Source: JADJPF01 sp964492845 (GTDB lineage Bacteria > Acidobacteriota > Blastocatellia > Chloracidobacteriales > JADJPF01). Taken from it: 64,000 nucleotides of DNA. Shown one piece after another: positions 1 through 8,995 of this stretch. The number at the start of each line of letters is the position of its first letter. Within the stretch, counting starts at the first letter, position 1. The position numbers and the translations under genes are program-made. The notes below the pieces were generated by a model. It searched no databases. It was not told the DNA's origin and saw only the letters and a list, made by a program, of their open reading frames with translations. The DNA lies in contig CAZBMZ010000005.1 in assembly GCA_964492845.1 (NCBI GenBank), positions 1 to 64,000 of the forward strand. Direction: 5' to 3'.

Positions 1-584
1 ATATTACTAGCGATCAATTATAAATTCAGTAACTTACTTTAATTACTTATAGTTACATAATCAATGGAAATAAATATTGGTTATTTATTGATGCTATTAT
101 TAACTAGATTTATATAGCTTTATTTACTAAGTATTTATTTACTTTTTTACTAGTAATAATGCTAAACTATTTATTTTATATAGAATTAAATTGGTTAATA
201 AGAGGTGCGTAAACTAAATAATTTGATATTTTAAAATCTTAAGCCCCAACGGAGTGGCATAGCTATTATTGCCTAGGTCTGAAACTCTAAGAAATAATAG
301 TTATGTCCTTTCAGGACTTAAGAGCAAAATATTCGCTTACTTAGTTTACGCTTTACTTAGTTATTAGTTAATGAATGATAAATCTTTAATAAATAAGTTT
401 GACTGATATTTAGTGTTGCCCTACAATCCCAATATTAATAACAAATAATCTTTATCCAATATTATCCAATAACAAAATCTTAGAAGTAAGTAAAAATAAT
501 AGGGTTATCTATAATCACATAAAGCGATATCATAAGTAATTTAATATAATGATTAATAATAGTGATATATATAGAAAGTAAATA
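1..584. other. AT-rich gene-free left edge
   Basis: No open frame with coding character is visible in this stretch. Apart from the large palindrome listed separately (207-351) it is simple AT-rich DNA. The promoter of the gene at 585 must lie here, but I see no convincing -35/-10 pair. Confidence 0.6.
207..351. repeat. Long REP/MITE-like palindrome
   Basis: Two nested inverted repeats. The outer arms 207-221 (GCGTAAACTAAATAA) and 337-351 pair at 14 of 15 positions. The inner arms 238-270 and 293-322 share CTTAAG at one end and CTATTATT at the other, with G+C-richer hairpin cores (GCCCCAACGGAG and GTCCTTTCAGGAC). The unit is about 145 bp and non-coding. The core resembles the hairpin at 54117-54163, which also carries ATAATAG followed by GTCCTTTAGGG, so both may belong to one dispersed family. 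No flanking target duplication is obvious. Confidence 0.6.
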
Positions 585-911
585 ATGCAGCCTTTTTTAT
601 CTGAACCAATGTCTGAAGAAAAAGATGATGATGAATTAATCAAAAACTTGATTCCTTGGTACTTAGCTTCAGAAAAAGAAAACTTGATTCTTTTAGAAGC
701 TGCTTTGGCTAAGAAGGATTTTGCTACCCTGATCGAAATTGGCGATAAACTTTATGGGCATGGTAAAACTTTTGGCTTTGATTTTATTAGTATTTTAGGC
801 AAACGAATTGAAATTGCTGCTATTCAAGCAAACATCTTACTACTTCCTGAATTAATCACTTCATTAAAAAACTATCTTCAAGATTGTTACAAAAAATATA
901 ACTTAGATTAA
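585..911 (+). CDS. HPt-like domain protein lacking the phospho-histidine
   Basis: 108 residues, all helical in character. The pattern around residues 50-70 (IGDKLYGHGKTFGFD, then a run like IGxxIExAA) matches bacterial histidine-phosphotransfer domains, where the core is HxLKG followed by SFGF. Here the position of the phosphorylated His is Asp54, and Lys of the core is Tyr57; a His lies at 59 but out of register. It is therefore either a pseudo-HPt, a binding or inhibitory partner in a phosphorelay, or a divergent relative. No kinase or receiver gene is adjacent. Start chosen at 585; an in-frame ATG at 609 has no better ribosome site. The HPt fold is a pattern call, not a database result. 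Confidence 0.55.
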   Translation: MQPFLSEPMSEEKDDDELIKNLIPWYLASEKENLILLEAALAKKDFATLIEIGDKLYGHGKTFGFDFISILGKRIEIAAIQANILLLPELITSLKNYLQDCYKKYNLD

Positions 912-1088
912 TTAACCTAGTTACTTATATTGCTTATATAGATTAGGTACTATATGACTTTACTTTTTAACCTTCAAACTTGTGTCTTTTATTTTGTCTA
1001 TACTTTTTTCTTTTTACCCCTTTTGTTTCAACTATTTATGCTTTTCAACTGTCAAACTTAGAAACTCAACAGAAAAAGTCATTCCAAA

Positions 1089-4000
1089 CTATTTTTCAAG
1101 AACAAAATTAATAGCTTCTAAGTCTGATGAACCAATATTCCATACACCATATACAGAAAAGCCACCTGTTTTAGTAAAGTTTTTATCAAACCTAAGTGTA
1201 GCATCTACTCTATTTGTTCCTGTTAGGGTTTGCTCTCTACCATTTGGGCTATCGCTATCTACAATTCTAAAGACTAACTTTTTGATTGTAGCATCATTAA
1301 GATTAGTGTTATCTGTTGGACGCAAATTACTTACAATCACACTAATATTATAGAAGCGAGAATCATCAGTTGTTATCTTAGGGATTTGTAAATGCAAGAA
1401 ATGGGTTTCTTGAGTTTTAAGATTAAGATAAGTATCCTGTATAACTGTGTGATCTCCTTCAAGTCTAAAGTTAATCTCTGCTTGTAAGTATTCATTGTAA
1501 AGAAGTGCTGTACGTTGCAGTTGGTAGAGGTTACGGTAAGGTTGCTCAATAGTTAAGTCTAAACTTAATGGAGATAGGTTTGTATAAGGACTTGTTGCAT
1601 TAGTATTAACTATCATAACCAACACTTGCTTATTAACCGTAGGTTTAGAAAGCGTTTCAGCGTTAGGAATCTCAAATTTATCATTAAAAGATCCTAATTT
1701 TACTAATGACTTACTATCAGCATCATAGTTAAAAACATAAGCTAAAACATTTGATCCTGTTAAAGTAAATTTTAGCTTAGTTTCAGCCGCCCAATTTAAT
1801 GATGGACTAAATTGATAGCTATAAAGCGTTGCAGAAATGTCTTGGGATGTCCATTCAACTACCATGCTAGTTTTTGTAGGATCGTCAAAAACAAATTTAT
1901 CATTTGCACTACCAAAAACTTCTATAAGCCCAGGAAATTCATTTTGGTAAATATTGCCTGACATCCAATCTTGACAAAAACTATTCCATAAATCTCCTAG
2001 TTGTTCACTAGTATTAGTAGAAGCAAACTTTTTAATTGGCTCAATTGGGTTTGGGTTAGTGGTTCGGCTTTTAATCAATGTTCCAATACTACTATTAGCT
2101 GTTGCTTCATTTGCTGCTTTTGATGTCGCGTAGCTTAAAAACATTGATGCTCCATAACCATGATTTTGAATAGATGTAATTTCCTCACTGCTAGATGTTA
2201 CAGGTGGAAAATGTAGTCCATGACGCAGCAAAAATTGATATTTATCTTCTGCAACATTGTCTGGGACTTTACTTGTATCTGTCATTTTCCATTCAAACCA
2301 AGTACAAATAGCTTCTTCTAACCAAAACCAAGGATCTGCACTAGTAGCCATAGCAAAATAACTTCTTGAGTCATATAAGCTTTGTGCTATATGGCAAAGT
2401 TCATGCGGGATAGTTTCTTTTAGTTTTTGGCTAATAATATTTCCTTCCATTATTCTTTCTTTATTTAGCCGGATAGAATAATGATTAGGGCCAAAAAACT
2501 TTCCTAAAAATCCTGCGGTTGTTTCGCCTACTCGCTCTTGTTCTGAACTGCTAAAAGTTTCTATGTCTAACATAATTGGGTTAGTTCGTTTGCTCATTGA
2601 AACGCCGTAAGATTCTAGTGTTGTATAAGCTTCTTCAGCAATTTTTAACACTTCTTCAGCAACTTGTTCCATTGGATCGCCTGCTTTACCAACATATGTT
2701 GCAATAAATTTACCTGTGCTACTAGTTTTTGAGCGAAGTTTTACAGCATGCATTTCTACTGCAATTTCATCTCTAAATAATGGTTCAATTTCTTCATCCA
2801 TCAATAAATTTTTAGTAGAAGTTTTAGGACTTACAGGCAAGTTAACAGTAACAAGATTGTTGGCTGCTGTTGCTGCAATAGTTTGCGATACAGTATCAAC
2901 TTTTCCCAAACTAGGAACAAATGTTTCTGTTGTTAATACAACAAAGGGACTACCTTCTATATTGTTGTTTTCTGTTTCAAGAGTTAATTTTACAGATTTA
3001 TATAAATCTTGAGATAAACCTGTAACCCTATAAACATCAGAAGTTCTTATATTGTCCATTGTTGAAACACCAATACCACGATAAACTTCTATTGTAGAAG
3101 GCGTTTTGATGGCTTTTTTAGGAATAGTTATTACTAATCCGCCTGCCGCAACTGTGCCACCTTTTTTATCTAGTGTTGTGCTAAAAAGCTTTTCCCAATT
3201 ATCATCATCAACAATTTTTACAGTGTCTTGGCTATTTAAGGAAAGCTTATAGGTAGGGTCATCTAGCAGGCTTAAAATTACAGTTTCGTCACCTTCTGGA
3301 ACCGTGTCATCTATTGGAATAATTGAAAGTGTTGCAGATGTAGCACCAGCGGGGATAACTAATTGATTAACAACACCTACATAATCTTGATTGATTGTAG
3401 CTGTTCCGCTAAGTTGGTAATTTATTACTACCATTTTGTTTAATTCTTCGCTACGGGTGAGGGTAAAAACTCCAGTTACAGAATTTTTCTCATAAGCAAG
3501 CGGGGTTGTTGCCTTAACTGTTATAACAGGTAAGTTTTCTTGAATAACTGTTAAATTAATTAATGTTTGGTGTGTTTGTGTACCACTAGCACCAATGATA
3601 TTAATTTGATAGTTTCCTGCTGGAGTATTGCTATTTGTTGTAATGCTGATATTGCTAGAACTGCCAGCAGTTACACTACTAGAAGAAAAGCTTACTTGAA
3701 TACTATCTTGTTGCGGGTTTATTGTGCTACTTAAATTGATTGTTCCTGCAAAGCTAGCAATAGATTGAGTGTTAAGAGTAAAGTTAGCAGTTTTTCCTGC
3801 TATAACTTGTTGTGATGATGGCGTAGCACTTAAAGAAAAATCCCCAGTTTGGCTAGACTCTTTAACAACTACAGCACGAATCATTATATTAGCGTCTGTG
3901 CCATCGCTAAAGGCTAGGGGGCCGCTAAAAGTTGCTCCTCCATTGGTAGAAAAATAGCTTCGCCTACGTGCAAAACTATTAGTGTCAGCAGCAAATCCGA

Positions 4001-4544
4001 CTCCTGATGCTGGATTAGGAGACTGATAACCTACGTAAATATCCCCAGATGTAATGTTTACTGGAGAATTAACCAGAAAATCAACATAGTTTCCTAAAGT
4101 AGGGACTGTAACCCATTGATTTACTATTAAAGTAGGGTTAGATTGAGGAGAACTAGCCCCAAAAGGATCTAAAAATGCAACTAGCCGTATAGAACGACCT
4201 AGTGGACTTGGTTGACCTTGAAAGCTAGGAAAAAAAATACGAATAGTTTTTAATTTTACTGGATAACTGCTAGGTGTAAGTCGATTTACAATCATTAACC
4301 CATCAGCTAGCACACCTCGACCGTCTAATGTCCCATCATCAACTTTTAATTCTTCCTCTATGTCTGCATTAGGAGTTATTAGATTTTCTGCAAAAATTGT
4401 ATTTGTTGTAGTAATAGGATAATTAACTGTTTCCTGCTGAAGTTGTGCGTTACTTGTAGGAGATAAAATTAACCAAAATATTAATAAAATTCCAATGATT
4501 GGAAAAAGAAAATAGTAATTTTGCTTGTTTGTTAGCACTAACAT
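1089..4544 (-). CDS. Large secreted Calx-beta protein with HExxH peptidase-like motif
   Basis: 1151 residues. The N-terminus has a basic start, a hydrophobic stretch (about residues 12-30) and an Ala-Gln cleavage-like end, so it is exported. A beta-rich region with a Ser/Thr-rich Ig-like segment (about 235-335) is followed by a Calx-beta domain (about 340-450, ending in the typical DTVKIVDDD). Further on, HELCH at residues 714-718 with Glu-Glu at 743-744 fits a gluzincin-type zinc site (HExxH plus a downstream Glu in a WLEEA helix). Start is firm: AAGGAGG lies just upstream of the ATG. It likely acts outside the cytoplasm as a metallopeptidase-like or adhesive protein; substrate unknown. Gene stands alone, with about 1 kb of empty DNA upstream. 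Confidence 0.7.
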   Translation of the reverse strand: MLVLTNKQNYYFLFPIIGILLIFWLILSPTSNAQLQQETVNYPITTTNTIFAENLITPNADIEEELKVDDGTLDGRGVLADGLMIVNRLTPSSYPVKLKTIRIFFPSFQGQPSPLGRSIRLVAFLDPFGASSPQSNPTLIVNQWVTVPTLGNYVDFLVNSPVNITSGDIYVGYQSPNPASGVGFAADTNSFARRRSYFSTNGGATFSGPLAFSDGTDANIMIRAVVVKESSQTGDFSLSATPSSQQVIAGKTANFTLNTQSIASFAGTINLSSTINPQQDSIQVSFSSSSVTAGSSSNISITTNSNTPAGNYQINIIGASGTQTHQTLINLTVIQENLPVITVKATTPLAYEKNSVTGVFTLTRSEELNKMVVINYQLSGTATINQDYVGVVNQLVIPAGATSATLSIIPIDDTVPEGDETVILSLLDDPTYKLSLNSQDTVKIVDDDNWEKLFSTTLDKKGGTVAAGGLVITIPKKAIKTPSTIEVYRGIGVSTMDNIRTSDVYRVTGLSQDLYKSVKLTLETENNNIEGSPFVVLTTETFVPSLGKVDTVSQTIAATAANNLVTVNLPVSPKTSTKNLLMDEEIEPLFRDEIAVEMHAVKLRSKTSSTGKFIATYVGKAGDPMEQVAEEVLKIAEEAYTTLESYGVSMSKRTNPIMLDIETFSSSEQERVGETTAGFLGKFFGPNHYSIRLNKERIMEGNIISQKLKETIPHELCHIAQSLYDSRSYFAMATSADPWFWLEEAICTWFEWKMTDTSKVPDNVAEDKYQFLLRHGLHFPPVTSSSEEITSIQNHGYGASMFLSYATSKAANEATANSSIGTLIKSRTTNPNPIEPIKKFASTNTSEQLGDLWNSFCQDWMSGNIYQNEFPGLIEVFGSANDKFVFDDPTKTSMVVEWTSQDISATLYSYQFSPSLNWAAETKLKFTLTGSNVLAYVFNYDADSKSLVKLGSFNDKFEIPNAETLSKPTVNKQVLVMIVNTNATSPYTNLSPLSLDLTIEQPYRNLYQLQRTALLYNEYLQAEINFRLEGDHTVIQDTYLNLKTQETHFLHLQIPKITTDDSRFYNISVIVSNLRPTDNTNLNDATIKKLVFRIVDSDSPNGREQTLTGTNRVDATLRFDKNFTKTGGFSVYGVWNIGSSDLEAINFVLEK

Positions 4545-5525
4545 AAGAGTATCCTCCTTCCTAAGAAAGAACTTGATTGCTCAGTGTATTTATGGCAAAC
4601 GCAATAACTATTCCAACTATTTAATTTATTGATAAATATGCGGTATAAACTAAGGACTAGATAAAGAATCGTAATACTAAATAAAAAATTAAATATGATA
4701 AAGCTAATGATTTTAATAAAATAGAAATTTCTGTAGTCTTACTTATAACTATATGAAATAACAACACTTACAATTATATTAATTATCTTATTGAAAATAA
4801 TGGAAATATATGGGGAAGATTAATATTTTAGTAATTTAAGAAGAATTTTATTTTGTTATTATTTAGCTAATTTTTGAGGAATTTTTCCCATAAATAATTT
4901 ATTGCTTTATTTTTTTGCTGTAATTTGAGCCTAAGTAATTTAACGGACTCACAAAAAAGTAGTTTTATCCTAGTGCTTATTTATTCCAACTTAAACATAC
5001 TTGTTTGATTATACCTAGAAAGTTTATCGTAAACTATAAAGATTATGTTAAAAAAATTATGATAAAAATGGATAAATAAATAAAAAAAAACAAATAAATT
5101 ATATTTATTTGTAGTAAGAGACTATAACTAGTAAACTATGCTAACATATTGTATTAAAACAAATTATCTTAAATAAAAAGTATAGATAAAAAATTGAGTA
5201 ATATATTAATTTTTCCTAAAAACTATCTAAAAAGTTTATTAACTAACTTGTCAACAAAAATATTATATGTATAATCAAGCTCTAAGAAGTGTTCTGTAAA
5301 AAATGTTTTATCTAAATACACCACAAAATACAAAGTATGTCTTTTAAGCTCCTCTACTTAAAAAGGCTCTAAAATTAAGGTGTAAGAACTAAAAAATAGG
5401 GAATGATATTGATTAGCTCTTAACTTAAGTATTGATAATAGATATTTTAGAGTTTTTAAGATGATACAACCATCATCCAACATGCTGATTTTAATAACTT
5501 TGATAACTTAGTACAAATAAATACA
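4545..5525. other. About 1 kb AT-rich intergenic region
   Basis: Gene-free on both strands as far as I can see. It must contain the divergent promoters for the secreted protein (minus, with the AAGGAGG site at its edge) and the PATAN-Roadblock gene (plus). One perfect AT-only hairpin, 5090-5112 (ACAAATAAA / TTTATTTGT), is preceded by nine A residues, so on the minus strand it resembles a weak terminator. Nothing else stands out. Confidence 0.55.
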
Positions 5526-6335
5526 ATGATAAGTCAAACATCTAAAAAATACGAAACAAACAATGCTCTGTTTAACTTACTACAATCTTTGGAAGTAGAA
5601 AAGAAATCTTGCTTGCTTCAAGTCTCGTCTAAAGAAGGAGATGGCTTTCTATACTTCTTTTTAGGCAAACTGGTAGATGCTCTTTATGATGACTACGAAG
5701 GGGAAGAAGCTGCTTATAAAATTCTTTTCTGGGAAGATGTCGAAATAGATGTTAGAGACATAGTAAGAAAAGACCAAACCCGCACAAATATTATAAATAA
5801 ACCTTTGTCGGTTCTATTTATGGAAGCTTCAAGGATAAATACTCAAAATAATTTACAAAAATTATCTTCAAAACCTAATTTGTCTCTAGTACAAGGTTCT
5901 GATAATACTGAAAAAATACCTACTATTAAAGAAAAAGTTAATAAAGAATTAAATAATATTCAGGAGGAAATACATATGGGAAATATTAATGAATGTTTAA
6001 ATGATTTAATGAAAGTTGATGGAGCTATGGCTGCAAGTGTTGTTGATGCAAAAAGCGGTATGGCTTTAGGTTCAATTGGAAGTGGTATAAATCTAGAGCT
6101 TGCAGCAGCAGGCAATAGCGAAGTGTTTCGATCAAAATTAAAGACAATGCACAGCTTAGGCTTAAAAGATAAAATAGAAGATATTTTAATTACATTAGGT
6201 CAGCAGTATCATCTTATTCGCCCTTTAGCTACTGCACCAAATCTTTTTATATATTTTGTATTAAATAGAGCGCAATCTAATTTAGCTATGGCTCGTTATA
6301 AATTAGGTGAATTAGAAGGCCGCTTAGAAGTTTAA
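5526..6335 (+). CDS. PATAN (DUF4388)-Roadblock/LC7 two-domain protein
   Basis: 269 residues. The N-terminal part (about 10-110: LQVSSKEGDGFLYFFLGKLVDA, GEEAAYKILFW) follows the PATAN/DUF4388 pattern common in Myxococcus-type signalling proteins. After a linker rich in Asn/Lys/Glu (110-148) comes a domain of about 119 residues (DGAMAASVVDAKSGMALG, then alternating helices and strands) resembling Roadblock/LC7 proteins such as MglB, which regulate small GTPases. No GTPase gene is nearby. The first start (5526) lacks a clear ribosome site, whereas an in-frame ATG at codon 151 has an ideal one (listed separately), so two products are likely. A terminator follows at 6362-6406. Role in signalling or polarity is inferred from the domains only. 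Confidence 0.65.
   Translation: MISQTSKKYETNNALFNLLQSLEVEKKSCLLQVSSKEGDGFLYFFLGKLVDALYDDYEGEEAAYKILFWEDVEIDVRDIVRKDQTRTNIINKPLSVLFMEASRINTQNNLQKLSSKPNLSLVQGSDNTEKIPTIKEKVNKELNNIQEEIHMGNINECLNDLMKVDGAMAASVVDAKSGMALGSIGSGINLELAAAGNSEVFRSKLKTMHSLGLKDKIEDILITLGQQYHLIRPLATAPNLFIYFVLNRAQSNLAMARYKLGELEGRLEV
5962..5978 (+). promoter_or_regulatory. Strong internal ribosome binding site and start
   Basis: AGGAGGAAATACAT directly precedes an in-frame ATG at 5976 (codon 151 of the PATAN-Roadblock gene). It is among the best ribosome sites in the window and sits exactly at the linker/domain border. Translation from it would give a free Roadblock/LC7 domain of 119 residues starting MGNINECLNDL. Confidence 0.65.
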
Positions 6336-6361
6336 CAAAATTTTTAGCATTTAATAAAAAG

Positions 6362-6406
6362 GTCAGGTGTCTTAAGTTATAGAAAGCTTAAAATATCTGG
6401 CTTTTT
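6362..6406 (+). terminator. Intrinsic terminator after PATAN-Roadblock gene
   Basis: Stem 6362-6376 pairs with 6387-6401 over 15 positions, allowing G-U pairs, followed by five T. Confidence 0.7.
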
Positions 6407-6531
6407 GTTTTAAGTTACACATATTTTTCTGCAAGTTTTTTCTTCTTTTACATTCCATTAAAAACCAATCTCCATAAATCAAACTTAAAAACTTAAATAA
6501 ATAATTACCTAACAGATGAGGTGATAAGGAT

Positions 6532-8763
6532 ATGTTTTTCTTTAAACTAGCCAAACAGCCTAATTATCAACTTAATAGTCAATCTATTATGTTGTTTTTT
6601 GCCTTTTGTTTAACTACTAGCTTACTAATTGCTAACACTCTAAAAGCTGATACAACTAATACAAGTAATAAAAATTTTGAGTTAGCACAGGAAGCTAGAG
6701 CGATACTAACCAAAAATTGTTTGCAATGTCATGGAATGAATGGGGTAGCAACAAAAAATATTTTTGTGCTAGACCATGCCCGACTACTTGAAAATAAAAC
6801 CATTATTGCTGGCGATGCTAATTCTTTATTGCTTAAAATGGTAGAGACTGATGCAATGCCTATTGGTCAAAGTCCGCTTTCTCAAAAAGATAAAGCTACC
6901 CTACGAGAATGGATTTTAGCAGGTGCGCCTGATTGGGACGCAAAAGAAAAATCAATTAACAGCATAGAAACCGGTAAATCTATAAATAAAAAATTTGTTG
7001 CTGAGACAACACTTCTTGCCACAATTGAACAAGACCTTGAGCAAGCTTCTGAACGTGCGCGGCCTTATCTACGCTATTTTAGCATTGCACATTTAAGTAA
7101 TGCTGAAATTGCAGAAACTGAACTAGAACAATACCGCTTTGGACTAACAAAATTAATTAATAGCTTGTCCTGGCACCGGGAAATTACTATCCCAAAACCA
7201 ATTAATGCAGAAAAAACAATACTGCGTATAGATTTACGTGATTTTAATTGGACAGCAGACACTTGGCGAATGATCCTAGCTTCTTATCCTTATGCGGTTA
7301 AATTGCCTGCCAATGAAGTCATCAAGTCTTTTTCTGGTGCAGAAATTCCTTATATTCGGGCCGATTGGTTTATGGCAAATGCTTCTATAGCACCGCTTTA
7401 TCACAATATTCTTTGTCTGCCTAGCACAGTTACAGAGCTAGAAAAATTGTTAGGTGTTGATGTTAGCCGTAATTTACAAGAGGAAAGAAATATTATTCGT
7501 GCAGGGCTACGCAGTAGCGGAGTATCACAAAATAATCGCATTGTAGAACGTCATGGCTCAAATTATGGTGCTTATTGGCGAAGTTATGATTTTAGCAGTA
7601 GTTTAGACGCTCAAAATATTTTTAGCTCGCCTTTAACAATGATTTCGGCTGGGGGAGAAATGATTTTTAATCTTCCAAATGGAATGCAGGCTTACTTTCT
7701 AGCCGATAATCATGGAAAACGCCTAGATATTGCTCCAGTAGCAATTGTGTCGGATCGTAGTTCTCCAGAAAGCCCAATAATTCATAATGGCCGTTCTTGT
7801 ATGAGTTGTCATTTTGCTGGAATGAAATATTTTCGTGATGATATGAGGGCGACTTTAGAAGCAGAATTAAATTCTGCTAGTCGAAACACTAACCGCTATT
7901 TTACCCTAGAAAAAGCTTTAGCTATTTATCCAACACAAGACACTTTAGACAACCTCTTAGAGCAAGACCAAGACAGATTTCGCCAAGCAATAGAAAAAAC
8001 AGGCAATAAATTAAGTCCTAATATTCAAAGTGAGCCAATTAACGCACTAGCGCGACGTTTTGAAGCAGAGCTTTCTTTACCCTTAGCTGCTGCCGAAGCA
8101 GGTTTAGACAAAGAAGAATTTCTTGCTCGTGTTCGTGCAAGTTCTCGGCTTTCTTCGCTTGGCTATAGCCAATTAGTTGTTGCTAATGGTGCTTTTAAGC
8201 GCGACGGCTGGGAAAAATATTATGGTGATTTAGTTCAAGAATTACATTTAGGTGAATATATTTCTAGTCAAACTCTAGCTAACAACTTGCGCCAAAATAA
8301 TCAAGCTGTAACTAGAAGTAATTTAAGTAGTCTTCCTACCACTAATGTTGTAGCTCTTAACTCATCAACAAAACTAAATGCTCAAGGGCCACTAACATCA
8401 AGTTATGGAAATGTTAATGATAACAGTCCAGCCGCGCTATTAAGAGCTTCACAAACTATAGGGATTCATACTAAAACTAGATTTTTTAATGTTGATTTTC
8501 TTCAAACAGCTTTACTTAATGACAAAGAATTTCAATCACAAGGTTTAGCTATTTCTGATAATTGGTCAAATCTTGATTTAATAATCACGGTTGACCGACC
8601 TGTTTTTACTTTTGATTATACTTTTAACTTAAAACACGCTAAAAAAGGGATAATTTTAGCTAGCGGTAAAATTATTGCTGGAGATAGCAAAACAGCAGCC
8701 CCAAAAATAGCTAAAGAGCTAATTAAGCAAATACAAAATTTAAGAAAAGCAGGCGAGCAGTAA
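6532..8763 (+). CDS. Secreted diheme c-type cytochrome-like protein
   Basis: 743 residues. Signal-like N-terminus with a hydrophobic run at about 19-36. The first heme-binding motif CLQCH (63-67) lies in a Planctomycete-type cytochrome c domain that ends with the pattern PLSQKDKATLREWILAGAPDW. A second motif, CMSCH (423-427), lies after a long region with no family I recognise. The C-terminal part (about 630-743) is a mixed domain of unknown type. It should be a periplasmic electron-transfer or redox protein. Hemes would be attached by the Ccs (system II) machinery, of which ResB is encoded at 19838. Start supported by AAGGAT upstream of ATG; own terminator at 8774-8818. Donor and acceptor are unknown. 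Confidence 0.65.
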   Translation: MFFFKLAKQPNYQLNSQSIMLFFAFCLTTSLLIANTLKADTTNTSNKNFELAQEARAILTKNCLQCHGMNGVATKNIFVLDHARLLENKTIIAGDANSLLLKMVETDAMPIGQSPLSQKDKATLREWILAGAPDWDAKEKSINSIETGKSINKKFVAETTLLATIEQDLEQASERARPYLRYFSIAHLSNAEIAETELEQYRFGLTKLINSLSWHREITIPKPINAEKTILRIDLRDFNWTADTWRMILASYPYAVKLPANEVIKSFSGAEIPYIRADWFMANASIAPLYHNILCLPSTVTELEKLLGVDVSRNLQEERNIIRAGLRSSGVSQNNRIVERHGSNYGAYWRSYDFSSSLDAQNIFSSPLTMISAGGEMIFNLPNGMQAYFLADNHGKRLDIAPVAIVSDRSSPESPIIHNGRSCMSCHFAGMKYFRDDMRATLEAELNSASRNTNRYFTLEKALAIYPTQDTLDNLLEQDQDRFRQAIEKTGNKLSPNIQSEPINALARRFEAELSLPLAAAEAGLDKEEFLARVRASSRLSSLGYSQLVVANGAFKRDGWEKYYGDLVQELHLGEYISSQTLANNLRQNNQAVTRSNLSSLPTTNVVALNSSTKLNAQGPLTSSYGNVNDNSPAALLRASQTIGIHTKTRFFNVDFLQTALLNDKEFQSQGLAISDNWSNLDLIITVDRPVFTFDYTFNLKHAKKGIILASGKIIAGDSKTAAPKIAKELIKQIQNLRKAGEQ

Positions 8764-8773
8764 TTGTAAGTAC

Positions 8774-8818
8774 AAAAAAGCAGGCTAAAGAATAATTAAT
8801 TTTTTAGCCTGCTTTTTT
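8774..8818 (+). terminator. Intrinsic terminator after cytochrome gene
   Basis: Perfect 16-base arms 8774-8789 and 8803-8818 (core AGCAGGCTAAA / TTTAGCCTGCT) ending in six T. The A-tract on the other side makes it look bidirectional. Confidence 0.85.
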
Positions 8819-8900
8819 ATTTATATGAACTGAAAAATTAAATTAGTAAAAACTTTCTCCCAGTAACTTTTTGAGTTTATTCATAGTTCTAGCCGTAAAT

Positions 8901-8918
8901 TAACTGACCCGTCATTCA
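8901..8918 (+). promoter_or_regulatory. Candidate FadR-like operator
   Basis: TAACTGA-CCCG-TCATTCA. It matches 12 of 14 half-site positions of the Bacillus-type (TetR-family) FadR operator (TGAATGA, four bases, TCATTCA), with the correct spacing, 10 bp upstream of the -35 of a beta-oxidation operon. That regulator family releases DNA when it binds long-chain acyl-CoA. Sequence match only; no FadR gene is in the window. Confidence 0.4.
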
Positions 8919-8927
8919 AATCAATAC

Positions 8928-8956
8928 TTGATCCTAGTTAAAAATCGATATATAGT
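8928..8956 (+). promoter_or_regulatory. Sigma-70-type promoter of the beta-oxidation operon
   Basis: TTGATC, 17 bases, TATAGT. Transcription would start near 8963, giving a leader of about 30 bases before the ribosome site AAGGAG. Confidence 0.55.
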
Positions 8957-8995
8957 TAGCCCTCTCCCCCGCAAATGATAATCAAGGAGTTTTTC

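Noticed and set aside
982..1353. Plus-strand frame of 123 codons
   Set aside because: Overlaps the 3-prime end of the large secreted protein gene, which has far better coding evidence; no ribosome site.
6372..6554. Minus-strand frame of 60 codons
   Set aside because: Covers the terminator of one gene and the start of the next; no coding features.
8975..8995. Upstream start for the acyl-CoA dehydrogenase
   Set aside because: The extra codons run over the AAGGAG site that serves the ATG at 8996, and nothing conserved is gained.
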